From Desulfitobacterium metallireducens DSM 15288 (lineage in GTDB: Bacteria; Bacillota; Desulfitobacteriia; Desulfitobacteriales; Desulfitobacteriaceae), in assembly GCF_000231405.2 (NCBI RefSeq), contig NZ_CP007032.1, positions 434,001 through 498,000 on the forward strand: a DNA stretch of 64,000 bases. Reading direction: 5' to 3'. Position numbers and translations under genes: made by a program. Positions 14,300 through 21,802 of this stretch are shown here, in pieces. Within the stretch, counting starts at the first letter, position 1. Each line of letters starts with the position of its first letter. The notes beneath the pieces were generated by a model. That model saw only the letters and a list, made by a program, of their open reading frames with translations. It was not told the DNA's origin and did not search any database.

Positions 14300-14486
14300 G
14301 CGTAAAGTCTTTCAAATGGTTGAACATATATATTGGAATGCGAAGACGTGGGAATTAGATACTATATTGCAGGAGCGAAGGAATTGTTATTTGTATGAAA
14401 AGTTAGGTTATAAGAAAACAGAGAAAACTGAAGTTATAAACGATAAAATGACCTTAGTATTTTATGAAAAGCTTGTTCTCAATTAG
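14300..14486 (+). pseudogene. C-terminal fragment of a GNAT acetyltransferase
   Basis: The frame encodes VEHIYWNAKTWELDTI, then RRNCYLYEKLGYKKTEKTE and a final strand MTLVFYEKL, the typical C-terminal half of a GNAT domain, ending at TAG 14484-14486. No start codon or N-terminal half is present. A GTTATCT at 14289-14295 just before it may be an R' remnant. Confidence 0.7.
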
Positions 14487-14545
14487 GCAAAGGGCTAATT
14501 AATTTTGTACATATATGTACTTAGATATACGGAGGATTCAAGGGG

Positions 14546-14563
14546 TCGCCGTCCGTGGCGGCT
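14546..14563 (+). repeat. GTCCRT-loop hairpin, cassette 3' class
   Basis: CGCC-GTCCGT-GGCG stem-loop preceded by GGATTCAAGGGGT. It runs almost directly into the short attC remnant ACAAAC-GTTAAGA. Confidence 0.65.
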
Positions 14564-14564
14564 A

Positions 14565-14576
14565 CAAACGTTAAGA
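14565..14576 (+). repeat. attC right-end remnant
   Basis: Only ACAAAC plus an R'-like GTTAAGA (14570-14576) remain next to the hairpin. Confidence 0.4.
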
Positions 14577-14592
14577 AGGAATATATAAAGAT

Positions 14593-15201
14593 ATGGTAAA
14601 GAACATTATTTTTGATTTGGAAAACGTATTATTAAATTTCAATCCATTAGAGTATCTTTATGAGAAAATACCTGAAAACAAAGAAGCTCTTCAAATATAC
14701 AACGAAATATTTAAAAGTACAGAGTGGCTTATGCTTGACAGGGGATTACTTACAGAAGATGAGGCTATAAATAGTATTTGTGCTAGAGACAGTGAAAATA
14801 GTCAACTTATCCGGAAGGTGATGGATAACTGGTATCAAATGCTTACACCTATAGAAGGTGTAGTAGACGTTTTAAAAGAATTAAAACTTAATGGATATAA
14901 AGTATATTTCTTATCTAATTTTCATTTATTAGCCTTTGAAGATGTTTTAAAGAGATACAATTTTTTAAAAGATTTCGATGGTGGCATTGTTTCTTATAAG
15001 AAAAAATTATTGAAGCCCGATAAAGATATTTATAATAAATTGATAACGACCTATGAAATCAGGCCTCATGAATCAATCTTTATAGATGATACAAGGGAAA
15101 ATATCGAGGGCGCAAAAAAATTGGGGTTTGAAACGATACTTTTCACAACAGCTTTGGAACTGAGGGAAAAGTTGGTTGGATATAACGTTCTCAAAGAATG
15201 A
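14593..15201 (+). CDS. HAD-family (HAD-IA) hydrolase
   Basis: 202 residues with HAD motifs IIFDLENVL (6-14, nucleophile Asp9, Glu instead of Asp at +2), a helical cap, FLSNFH (motif II), LLKPDK (motif III Lys) and FIDDTRENIEGA (about 158-169, motif IV). It resembles YihX/YjjG-type phosphatases acting on sugar or nucleotide phosphates. The ATG follows AAGAAGGA. The cassette closes with the attC at 15277, whose R'' does not match the GTTAAGA remnant before the gene. Confidence 0.82.
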   Translation: MVKNIIFDLENVLLNFNPLEYLYEKIPENKEALQIYNEIFKSTEWLMLDRGLLTEDEAINSICARDSENSQLIRKVMDNWYQMLTPIEGVVDVLKELKLNGYKVYFLSNFHLLAFEDVLKRYNFLKDFDGGIVSYKKKLLKPDKDIYNKLITTYEIRPHESIFIDDTRENIEGAKKLGFETILFTTALELREKLVGYNVLKE

Positions 15202-15230
15202 AATTGATTCTAAAGCTGAATTGTTCGGGG

Positions 15231-15250
15231 GCGCGCCGTCCGTGGCGCGC
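15231..15250 (+). repeat. GTCCRT-loop hairpin, cassette 3' class
   Basis: GCGCGCC-GTCCGT-GGCGCGC, a perfect 7-bp stem, followed by TTCGGTTTCGTGGGGCAGGAAAC and the R'' of attC 10 at 27 bp. Confidence 0.72.
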
Positions 15251-15276
15251 TTCGGTTTCGTGGGGCAGGAAACGTC

Positions 15277-15348
15277 ATATAACTAGGCTTTCCCGACACT
15301 TAGATGATGAATGTGGTTGAGACTGTCGGGAATCCCAAAACGTTATTG
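15277..15348 (+). repeat. attC site 10
   Basis: R'' ATATAAC at 15277-15283 and R' GTTATTG at 15342-15348. Arms TTCCCGAC and GTCGGGAA pair over 8 bp around CACTTAGATGATGAATGTGG. Confidence 0.83.
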
Positions 15349-15393
15349 GACATACTTTTAGAAATGCTATCTAGCAAATTGGAGGGACTTCTT

Positions 15394-15906
15394 GTGAGAG
15401 TGGTTGTTGTTAATGACTATAATTACCAATGGCCAAGTATGTTTAAGGTTGAGGCAGATAAAATATGTGAAGTATTTGGCGAAGAGCTAATTGCAGTGCA
15501 CCATATTGGGAGTACATCTGTACCTGGGATTAAGGCAAAACCGATCATAGATATTATGCCATTGGTTCGGGACATTGAAGTAGTTGATAAATTCAACGAT
15601 AGAATGATAGCGCTAGGATATGAACCTATGGGAGAATTCGGAATCCCCAAACGTAGATTTTTTTATAAAGGTGGAGAAGATCGAACACATCACATCCACA
15701 TTTTTGAGTACGGAAGTATAGGTGCAGAAAGACATCTTGCTTTTCGGGACTTTCTTCGCAAGCATGAAAATGATGCAAAAGAGTACAGCCTTTTAAAAGA
15801 ATTGCTTGCGAAACGTTTTCCTAATGATATTGAAGGTTATATAGATGGAAAGAACGATTTTGTAAAGAGCCTTGAACAAAAGGCAATAAAGTGGTATAGG
15901 GACTAG
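15394..15906 (+). CDS. GrpB-family (UPF0157) nucleotidyltransferase-like protein
   Basis: 170 residues matching GrpB over its full length: VVNDYNYQWPSMF at the start, HHIGSTSVPGIKAKPIID (about 36-53, the nucleotidyltransferase-type GSTS motif), then HHIHIFEYGS and RHLAFRDFLR. The fold is nucleotidyltransferase-like; substrates are unknown. The open frame extends to 15304 inside attC 10, but GTG 15394 with GGAGGG 7 bp upstream is the clear start. It shares its cassette with the downstream cupin gene (no attC between). Confidence 0.87.
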   Translation: MRVVVVNDYNYQWPSMFKVEADKICEVFGEELIAVHHIGSTSVPGIKAKPIIDIMPLVRDIEVVDKFNDRMIALGYEPMGEFGIPKRRFFYKGGEDRTHHIHIFEYGSIGAERHLAFRDFLRKHENDAKEYSLLKELLAKRFPNDIEGYIDGKNDFVKSLEQKAIKWYRD

Positions 15907-15956
15907 GTTCTTATCGTTAATAGGAGGCAAGTGTTTAGGGTAAGGTGGAGGGATAT

Positions 15957-16307
15957 ATGAAATTCTTTAGGTTTAGTAAAGATACTGGTCAGTCGGTTGA
16001 GCGTTATGAATCGCGGTCTGTTATCTATTCGCGGATAGCACAGACTTTTACGCCTGCAAGGATAGGTTTCATGTATGTTGAACCTGAAGGAATAATTGGA
16101 ATCCATGAGGCCCCAACCCCTCAACTATTTCTAGTCGTTCAAGGTGAAGGATGGATTCGGAGGCAGAGTAATGCAAAAGTTGTGATTACGACGGGTGAAG
16201 GTGTGTTCTTTGATAAAGGAGAATTGCATGAATCCGGGAGTGTACTTGGAATGACTTGTATCATAGTACAAAGTGATGAGTTTAACTCACAGATAATAGT
16301 TCTGTAA
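15957..16307 (+). CDS. Cupin-domain protein
   Basis: 116 residues, one small beta-barrel. The core GEGWIRRQSNAKVVITTGEGVFFDKGELHESG (about 60-90) follows the cupin pattern of a turn before PG/EG-x5-GE-xHE. Only part of the metal-binding His/Glu set is evident, so it may be a binding or sensor protein rather than an enzyme. The ATG at 15957 follows GGAGGG by 5 bp. Second gene of a two-gene cassette with GrpB. Confidence 0.75.
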   Translation: MKFFRFSKDTGQSVERYESRSVIYSRIAQTFTPARIGFMYVEPEGIIGIHEAPTPQLFLVVQGEGWIRRQSNAKVVITTGEGVFFDKGELHESGSVLGMTCIIVQSDEFNSQIIVL

Positions 16308-16327
16308 GTAGCACTTACCCGTACATC

Positions 16328-16402
16328 GCATGAATAGCACATTTTGCCACTTAGTAGAGATGAATGTAGAAGGACGCAGCAGGAATTCCGGGGACGTTAT
16401 CT
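16328..16402 (+). repeat. attC site 11 (degenerate)
   Basis: The left end is reduced to GCATGAATAGC (16328-16338). The central CACTTAGTAGAGATGAATG, the L' arm AGGAATTCC and R' GTTATCT (16396-16402) are recognisable. The 23 bp starting at this R' are identical to those at 13133. Confidence 0.65.
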
Positions 16403-16458
16403 GCAATCCTAGAGTATATATAGAAATTGTAATATTTAAGGAAAAGAAGTTATTTTAT

Positions 16459-16514
16459 GGTATAATGTAATTGCATGAGTTTTCCATTATCTTTAACGTG
16501 ATAATGGATTTTTT
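16459..16514 (+). ncRNA. Possible short transcript: extended -10 promoter plus terminator in a gene-less cassette
   Basis: TGGTATAAT (16458-16466, extended -10) is followed about 17 bp later by a rho-independent terminator: TCCATTATC (16483-16491), loop TTTAACGT, GATAATGGA (16500-16508) and six T. No convincing -35 is seen and no ORF lies between 16403 and 16646. It could be a tiny RNA or simply a transcription barrier. Evidence is structural only. Confidence 0.35.
16483..16514 (+). terminator. Rho-independent terminator
   Basis: A perfect 9-bp stem TCCATTATC/GATAATGGA with an 8-nt loop and a T6 tract. It insulates the upstream cassettes from the QueG-like gene. Confidence 0.7.
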
Positions 16515-16571
16515 ATAAGTCGGATTTTGGGCTTCGGATTTATTGCGAAGATGAATGTTTTGGCTTTTGTT

Positions 16572-16652
16572 CAGGTATTCCCGGCGGCATTTTCCTGTAC
16601 TTTGTTAATATGAAAGTAATTTGGCGCTATTGGAAAACGCGAGACGTTAGAG
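16572..16652 (+). repeat. attC site 12 (degenerate)
   Basis: Arms GCATTTTCC and GGAAAACGC pair around TGTACTTTGTTAATATGAAAG, a relative of the attC 5 centre. R' GTTAGAG at 16646-16652; R'' is not identifiable. Confidence 0.55.
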
Positions 16653-16698
16653 GTAATGGACTCGCCATATAAAACATTGCATAAAAGGAGCAACTGAA

Positions 16699-17367
16699 TT
16701 GATTGACCTATACACTGATATTTTAGAAGTTTTTGAGAGGCATACGGATATTCTTTTTGGAATTTCTAATATAGATTTCAGTGTATTTAAGACAGATTAT
16801 AAATGTGCATTGGTTGTTGCTGTTCCTCATAAGGAATTATTGAGTATAAATACTTATGAAGAAGAGAAATTTGAAAGTTTGATTTGTGAAGCACGTGATA
16901 ATATCGATGTATTACTTGACGAGATTACCACCCTATTTAAGACATATAAAATTCAATATTATATACCACCTGCTACGCAAACAAGTGAAGAAACACTCAT
17001 TGCACTATTCTCATTTAAATTTGCTTGTGTCAATGCGGGTTTAGGGTGGATAGGGAAGAATGATATTTTGGTTACAGAAGAGTATGGACCACGAGTAAGG
17101 CTATCTGCCATATTAATAAATTATGATTTGCCGATAGGATGTCCTATTGACAAGAGTAAATGTCCGCCCATCTGTAATGTATGCGTTAATGCTTGTCCAC
17201 ATAATGCATTAACTGGTCATCAGTGGAATATAAGTACAAAACGTGAAGAATTAATTGATTTTAAATTATGCAACCAGAAAAGAAGCCTTTTTTTAAAAAC
17301 GCATCATAGAAAAAATTCTTGTGGATTGTGTATGATATCATGCCCTCTTGGTATTGCGAAATTATAG
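16699..17367 (+). CDS. QueG-like iron-sulfur protein
   Basis: 222 residues resembling the C-terminal catalytic and double-cluster part of epoxyqueuosine reductase-like proteins. CVNAGLGWIGKNDILV (about 112-127) is the family's GxGxIGKN signature. Two 4Fe-4S motifs follow: CPPICNVCVNACP (about 155-167) and CGLCMISCP (about 209-217). True QueG (about 380 aa) uses cobalamin to make queuosine; this protein lacks the longer N-terminus, so it is probably a distinct reductase. The TTG start follows AAAGGAG. It is the last recognisable enzyme of the array. Confidence 0.75.
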   Translation: MIDLYTDILEVFERHTDILFGISNIDFSVFKTDYKCALVVAVPHKELLSINTYEEEKFESLICEARDNIDVLLDEITTLFKTYKIQYYIPPATQTSEETLIALFSFKFACVNAGLGWIGKNDILVTEEYGPRVRLSAILINYDLPIGCPIDKSKCPPICNVCVNACPHNALTGHQWNISTKREELIDFKLCNQKRSLFLKTHHRKNSCGLCMISCPLGIAKL

Positions 17368-17389
17368 TAATGCCGGTGATTATCCAAGG

Positions 17390-17408
17390 CCGTGCGTCCA
17401 TGCGCGGA
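17390..17408 (+). repeat. GTCCAT-loop hairpin
   Basis: CCGTGC-GTCCAT-GCGCGG followed by ATTCTTG, the rightmost copy of the family. No attC follows it; it marks the right edge of the array. Confidence 0.62.
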
Positions 17409-17483
17409 TTCTTGTGAGGCTTGGGTAGATATTATAGATTGTTTAATAAGATATTTACGAGAATATGGAGAGGAAGTGTTTAA

Positions 17484-17684
17484 ATGAATATAAATAATCC
17501 TACCTTTTTCGCAGTCCTTGCTACACTGAGTACCGTAATACCATTATTAGCAGGTATCTTTGTAATTTACTTTTTGATAAGTGTAATGAAATTTATGAAG
17601 AAAAAGATAAAGTTAGATGAACAAAGAATCGAACAGACAAATCAGTTTCTTGAACTTTATAAAAGCACCAAAGATATAAACTAG
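17484..17684 (+). CDS. Small membrane protein (66 aa), hypothetical
   Basis: One hydrophobic segment (about 8-35), then a positively charged stretch MKFMKKKIKLDEQRIEQTNQ forming a likely amphipathic helix or coiled coil. GAGAGGAAG lies upstream of the ATG. Family not recognised. It lies past the last hairpin and may belong to the array's flank. Confidence 0.55.
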   Translation: MNINNPTFFAVLATLSTVIPLLAGIFVIYFLISVMKFMKKKIKLDEQRIEQTNQFLELYKSTKDIN

Positions 17685-17749
17685 TTACCCCTCTATTTCA
17701 CGAGTAGTGACGCACAAGCAGGATTATAGAATATAGGGGAGGGATATCA

Positions 17750-18124
17750 GTGAAGAGACAATTACTTAATGTTCTAATATACTTTCTTTTATCGTTTATA
17801 CTTTCATGTTTTTTGTCATTCGTGATTGTTAGATTATATGGTTTTGGATTTGTTGAAACTCTTTTTTGGATTGCTATAGCAATAGTTGCAGTAGGTGGTA
17901 TGTCAAGTGTTACAGGTAATGCTACAGGAAGCCAGATGTTTGACGGAAGCCCCGATAGTCAATACCAATCCTTTGCTAATATTGAGTCTCTAATTCAAGA
18001 AAGAAAGTCAACTAACTTTTATACGAATTTTAAGAAACATGGAGTGTTTAATCCAAAGGTTAGTTCTCTGGGCATAATATTAGCGGGAATTGTACTAATT
18101 TTAATTGTTTACTTAATGGGGTGA
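17750..18124 (+). CDS. Hypothetical membrane protein, DUF3899-like
   Basis: 124 residues: two hydrophobic segments at the N-terminus (about 7-27 and 36-55), a polar middle and a C-terminal transmembrane segment (about 103-122). The layout resembles DUF3899 proteins, but the call is tentative. The GTG start follows GGGGAGGG. A strong two-way terminator follows at 18248. Confidence 0.5.
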   Translation: MKRQLLNVLIYFLLSFILSCFLSFVIVRLYGFGFVETLFWIAIAIVAVGGMSSVTGNATGSQMFDGSPDSQYQSFANIESLIQERKSTNFYTNFKKHGVFNPKVSSLGIILAGIVLILIVYLMG

Positions 18125-18247
18125 AAACGCGTAGGGGGAAGATAGCAAGTGAAAACCTAAATGTTCCCATTGGTATAGTTGTAGATTATTCTTATTTACT
18201 AGCTACTGAGGCTGGACAGACCAGACGAAAAGAACGCTTAACAAACA

Positions 18248-18277
18248 AATAGGAAGCCCATAACTGGGCTTCCTATT
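18248..18277. terminator. Bidirectional terminator
   Basis: AATAGGAAGCCC / GGGCTTCCTATT with loop ATAACT, flanked by T-rich tracts on both strands (TTGTTTGTTTG on each). It separates the cassette array from the convergent kinase gene. Confidence 0.82.
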
Positions 18278-18324
18278 TTGTTTGTTTGTATATTTATGTA
18301 TATTAATTCTCATAGCTTTTCACA

Positions 18325-19377
18325 TTAAATCTGTGAAGTTTTGAACTTGACAAAGAAAGTCGTTCCTTGAGGAGACGTTACAATATCCATTTTTGCATCG
18401 TGGCGTTTTATGATATTGTGGCAAATCGCTAGTCCTAAGCCAGTGCCACCTTCTTTAGTGGTGAAAAACGGAACGCCGAGTTTAGCAAGCACATCGGGAT
18501 CAATGCCGGGACCTTCGTCATGTATGGCTAAGACGACTCGATCCGAATCCATCGAGGTCTTGATTTTTAGGGTTTTACCGGGTTCAGTCGCTTCAATACC
18601 ATTCCGGACTAAGTTGAGGATGAGTTGACGAATTTCTTTCTCATCAAGTTGGATATCTTCAATTTCTCCTAACTCTTGAATTAGAGTGATGTCCGAGCGC
18701 ATAGCATCTGCTTGGATTAAGGGGAAAAGGGTTTGGATAATCGTGTTAAGATTTTGAAGATGCATCTCTTGATTTTGAGTTTTGGTCAAAGAGAGAAATT
18801 CCGTAATGATTGAGTTGGCTCGCTCCAATTCGGCAATCATGATGTCATAATAATCCTGATATTGCTTTAACTCATTTTTCCATCCAAGCATCTGGAGAAA
18901 TCCTTTGACGGTGGTAATGGGATTTCGAATCTCATGAGCAATTCCAGCAGCCATTTCGGCAATGAGATTTAAGCGGTCCATACGAGCATAATCATTTGTT
19001 ACAATTTCTCCCTCAGTGATATCTTCACCGCTCTTACAAATATAAGGTATGCTGTTTTGCCCTACAAAAAGACGCTCGTGAACACGATACACGCGGGAAT
19101 CAGGGATCTTCATTTCCCAATGAAGGGGATCTGAAGTAGCCCATGTTTTGAAAGAAGGACAGTCTAAACAGGGCTTGTTACTGTTTTTTATAAACTCGTA
19201 ACACTTTTTTGGCCCGGGATCTCCGAAAACCTCCTGAAAGGCCTGGTTGTAATAAGGGATTGTGAAATCAGGGGCTAGGAGACAGACAAAGTATGGTAAT
19301 TTGTCGAGTAAGGAGAAGAGGTTTTCTTTATTAAGTTCATATCCGGGATCTTTTAAATTTGATTGGTAACTTAGCAA
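18325..19377 (-). CDS. PAS-domain sensor histidine kinase
   Basis: 350 residues, no transmembrane segment. A PAS domain occupies about 18-120. The H box AHEIRNPITTVKGFL lies near residue 147, the N box LNLVRNGIEAT near 255, the G1 box DEGPGID near 283 and GGTGLGLAI near 309. The architecture fits NtrB- or sporulation-kinase-like enzymes that autophosphorylate on His. A CxxC-like pattern (CLDCPS, about 91-96) inside the PAS region could bind a cofactor or be redox-active. No response regulator is adjacent, so it is probably an orphan kinase. Confidence 0.85.
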   Translation of the reverse strand: MLSYQSNLKDPGYELNKENLFSLLDKLPYFVCLLAPDFTIPYYNQAFQEVFGDPGPKKCYEFIKNSNKPCLDCPSFKTWATSDPLHWEMKIPDSRVYRVHERLFVGQNSIPYICKSGEDITEGEIVTNDYARMDRLNLIAEMAAGIAHEIRNPITTVKGFLQMLGWKNELKQYQDYYDIMIAELERANSIITEFLSLTKTQNQEMHLQNLNTIIQTLFPLIQADAMRSDITLIQELGEIEDIQLDEKEIRQLILNLVRNGIEATEPGKTLKIKTSMDSDRVVLAIHDEGPGIDPDVLAKLGVPFFTTKEGGTGLGLAICHNIIKRHDAKMDIVTSPQGTTFFVKFKTSQI

Positions 19378-19572
19378 GATTAGAACCTCCCAAAATACCC
19401 TTTTACTACCAACATATTCTATTCGACTTAAATTTATGAAATCCTTTTGAGTTTAGCTAATTAATTGAATATAGTCAGAAAATTTTAAAAATATGCCTAA
19501 AGACCTAAAACGTATAGGCTAAAAGTCCTATTATTCATAAACCTATGAAAAATATCCTTTTATAGCTTATTC

Positions 19573-19601
19573 TTGACAGATGTGAAATAGAATTCGCTAA
19601 T
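19573..19601 (+). promoter_or_regulatory. Possible sigma-A promoter
   Basis: TTGACA at 19573-19578 with a 17-bp spacer to GCTAAT (19596-19601), about 100 bp before the holin-like gene. The -10 is a weak match. Otherwise the 320-bp gap 19378-19700 shows nothing recognisable. Confidence 0.35.
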
Positions 19602-19700
19602 TCGCTATTCAATATTTTGATTAAGCACAAGAGACAAACTTCTTGAATAAGCTATGTTGAGCTATTTATGGGCTCTTAGTTTCTAAAAGGAGAGGTGGCA

Positions 19701-20012
19701 GTGGATGCTTTAAGCTCAATCTTTATTTTAGCCGTTGTTGTCGAAAAATTAGTTGAACTTTTTAAGGCCCTAGTATATGCGTTACCTTTTCTTCCTGAGA
19801 AGTTCAAGCCAATGACATTGGAACTCATTAGTTTAGGATTGGGATTCCTTCTTGCCTACGAAACCAATATCAACTCGCTTACGCTTATGGGCGTTAAGAC
19901 TCTTGATCCTCTTGTAGGGGTCGTTATTACAGGGTTAGTAATCGGAAAAGGTTCTAATTTTGCCCATGACTTCTTCCAATATGTGAGTCAAAATAAAAGA
20001 GCAGGTGGTTAA
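19701..20012 (+). CDS. Holin-like small membrane protein
   Basis: About 103 residues with three hydrophobic segments (about 4-27, 42-57 and 70-85) and a polar C-terminus. It overlaps the start of an N-acetylmuramoyl-L-alanine amidase by 8 bp, the usual holin-lysin arrangement, though no phage genes are nearby. GTG 19701 is preferred because AGGAGAGG lies 5 bp upstream; GTG 19695 would overlap the site. The function is inferred from context only. Confidence 0.6.
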   Translation: MDALSSIFILAVVVEKLVELFKALVYALPFLPEKFKPMTLELISLGLGFLLAYETNINSLTLMGVKTLDPLVGVVITGLVIGKGSNFAHDFFQYVSQNKRAGG

Positions 20013-20787
20013 TACGACTTATCCGGTTGTGCAGCAGATCATAAATAATAATCGTTCCCATGAAGTTTTGCGTCCTCAAGGCTTTGTTATTCATTCGACA
20101 GATACTCCAGGTGCAACGGCTCAAAATGAATTCAACTATTTTAATAGTGCTTACAGGGGGGCTTCGGCTCATTATTTTGTGGATTGGATCCAGATCCTTC
20201 AAACAATTCCTGAGAACGAAGTGGCTTGGCATGCGGGGTCTACCGCTAATCACAAATTTCTATCGGTTGAAATCTGTGAACCTTTAGGAAATAACGCGTC
20301 GCGGTTTGAGGAAGCCTGGAAACGTACAGTCGGGTTGGTAGCGGAGGGTTGCGTGCGTTATGGTTGGACTGTAGCTACCCAAGTTTTTTCACATCAAGAG
20401 ATATCCAGTATGTATCAGGAGACGAATCATAGCGATCCCATTGATTATTTGGGACGTTACGGACGGACTTGGGATGATCTCTTAGTCGCTGTTGAGCAAG
20501 AAGTTCAAAATATTCAGGGACAAAACGGAGGGGATATCCAATTGAAAAATTTAATTCTCGTTGGGCATGGTCCAGATGAGCGAGCAGCAGGTTATCTGGC
20601 TGATTTTTTAAAAGCTCCTGTAGCTTATCTGGACGCAATTCAGGCTGATGATCTAAATTCTGCACAGAATATTTATGTCATTGGGGGAAGTGTTAAGCCA
20701 CTTGAGAGAGCGACGTTGATTTCTGGAGCAACCCGTTACGATACCTGCCAGAAGGTAATTGACTTCATTCATACGGGAAAGCTATAG
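20005..20787 (+). CDS. N-acetylmuramoyl-L-alanine amidase with CWB2-like C-terminus
   Basis: 260 residues. The N-terminal Amidase_2 domain shows GFVIHSTDTPG (about 26-36, zinc His), ASAHYFVD, EVAWHAG and HSDPIDY with the late His/Asp. The C-terminal part (about 178-258: LKNLILVGHGPDERAAGYLA, then IYVIGGSVKP) matches half of a cell-wall-binding repeat type 2 unit. It cleaves the amide between muramic acid and the stem peptide. No signal peptide is present, so export may depend on the holin-like partner; alternatively it acts in spore or mother-cell lysis. Confidence 0.85.
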   Translation: MVNTTYPVVQQIINNNRSHEVLRPQGFVIHSTDTPGATAQNEFNYFNSAYRGASAHYFVDWIQILQTIPENEVAWHAGSTANHKFLSVEICEPLGNNASRFEEAWKRTVGLVAEGCVRYGWTVATQVFSHQEISSMYQETNHSDPIDYLGRYGRTWDDLLVAVEQEVQNIQGQNGGDIQLKNLILVGHGPDERAAGYLADFLKAPVAYLDAIQADDLNSAQNIYVIGGSVKPLERATLISGATRYDTCQKVIDFIHTGKL

Positions 20788-21777
20788 TTAACGAAGGGAT
20801 TGATAGGCAGAAAGGGTTAACTCGCCAACTCTTGACCATGAATAATTTTTGCGAATATGCTCACTTAAAGGCTCTGGGGAAAAGTCCAGAGCTTTTTCTA
20901 AAGCTAATTTGAGGCTTTCTTCTTGGAAAGGATTCATATAAACAGCCATATCTTTGAAGTATTCCGTTGTCGATCCTTGATCTGTTGTTAAGATAGTAGC
21001 TCCACATGCTCCTGCTTCAAGGCTCGAAAGTCCTGGGGTTTCGAACCAACTGGGAAGGGCATGAATTTTTGCTGCAGCATAAGCTGAGGCAAGAAGCTGT
21101 CCTTGTAAGGTGCCCAGATAGATGACGTTGGGATACGATTGAACATGTTCGAAATAGGAGCGGTCATTGATCGGTCCAGCCAAAACGAGAGTAAGCCCTA
21201 GTTCATAACAGTTCCGAGCAAGTAGGACTTGGTTTTTGCGGGATGTAATACGGGCGATGGAAAGAACGAAGTGTTCAGGCAAGTTGGGGCATTTCTCACG
21301 GAAAAGGGTTTCATCAATACCTAGATATTCTTCGGGAAATCCATTGGGGATGACTTGATAAGGGGTTGTAACCTGAAAGTCATCTTGGATCATTTCCATT
21401 TCCAATTGACCATTGGGGAGAAGTAGATCACAATCTTGGAGCAATTGTCCTCGCCAAGGTTGATGAGCTTCCCACTGGGTTAGCGCCGTGGAATGAGCAT
21501 CCTTTTCTAAAAATTTTTGCATATTCCAATAGATCGGAGAGAGGACGACCGGCTTTTTCTGGCGTTTGGCATTTTCAAAATACATAGAAGCATCCGAGAC
21601 GCGGGTTGCGTTGAAAATATGAACTAAGTCATATTCCTCAAGTTGAATATTTGGATTCGCAGATAGGAAAACTTCGACACCGAGTTTTTGCAGAGCTTGG
21701 GCAGTACCTAAAAGTTGGACGGTATCCCCGGCCGGATTCTTACGATAATCAGACCGAACTTGAAAAAGGACTTTCAC
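20788..21777 (-). CDS. GT4-family glycosyltransferase
   Basis: 329 residues with a Rossmann-type GT-B fold. The C-terminal donor-binding half has VLSIARITSRKNQVLLARN (about 171-189) and the GT4-type acidic segment LEAGACGATILTTDQGSTTEY with Glu at about 249. Family knowledge: retaining transfer from a nucleotide sugar. It is the last gene of a minus-strand cluster with a second glycosyltransferase (24286) and coat-like proteins, suggesting glycosylation of a spore or cell surface component. Confidence 0.82.
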   Translation of the reverse strand: MKVLFQVRSDYRKNPAGDTVQLLGTAQALQKLGVEVFLSANPNIQLEEYDLVHIFNATRVSDASMYFENAKRQKKPVVLSPIYWNMQKFLEKDAHSTALTQWEAHQPWRGQLLQDCDLLLPNGQLEMEMIQDDFQVTTPYQVIPNGFPEEYLGIDETLFREKCPNLPEHFVLSIARITSRKNQVLLARNCYELGLTLVLAGPINDRSYFEHVQSYPNVIYLGTLQGQLLASAYAAAKIHALPSWFETPGLSSLEAGACGATILTTDQGSTTEYFKDMAVYMNPFQEESLKLALEKALDFSPEPLSEHIRKNYSWSRVGELTLSAYQSLR

Positions 21778-21802
21778 ATTAAAAACCCCTTATTCAGCTA
21801 AT

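Larger units (their letters stand above)
13..17408 (+). mobile_element. Integron-type gene-cassette array (no integrase in window)
   Basis: About 20 small unrelated genes are separated by attC-like palindromes in the same orientation (R'' left, R' right). Family knowledge: an integron cassette runs from the TTRRRY of one R' box to the G of the next, and its own R'' is complementary to its own 5' R'. That holds exactly for cassettes starting at 81, 722, 1706, 2337, 3069, 6168 and 11254, using five different heptamers. Most genes are plus strand with their own ribosome binding site. The only opposite-strand genes are a toxin-antitoxin pair and toxin remnants, as is common in sedentary chromosomal integrons. 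No tyrosine recombinase is present here, so within this window it reads as a cluster of attC sites lacking an integrase; attI/intI would be expected to the left. Sites decay to the right. Confidence 0.85.

Noticed and set aside
13-16652. CRISPR array
   Set aside because: The repeats are palindromic 72-79 bp, divergent, spaced by whole genes and end in integron boxes; no short regular spacers or cas genes.
19701-20787. Prophage lysis module
   Set aside because: The holin-like and amidase pair is present but no other phage gene is nearby; a sporulation or cell-wall role is equally likely.
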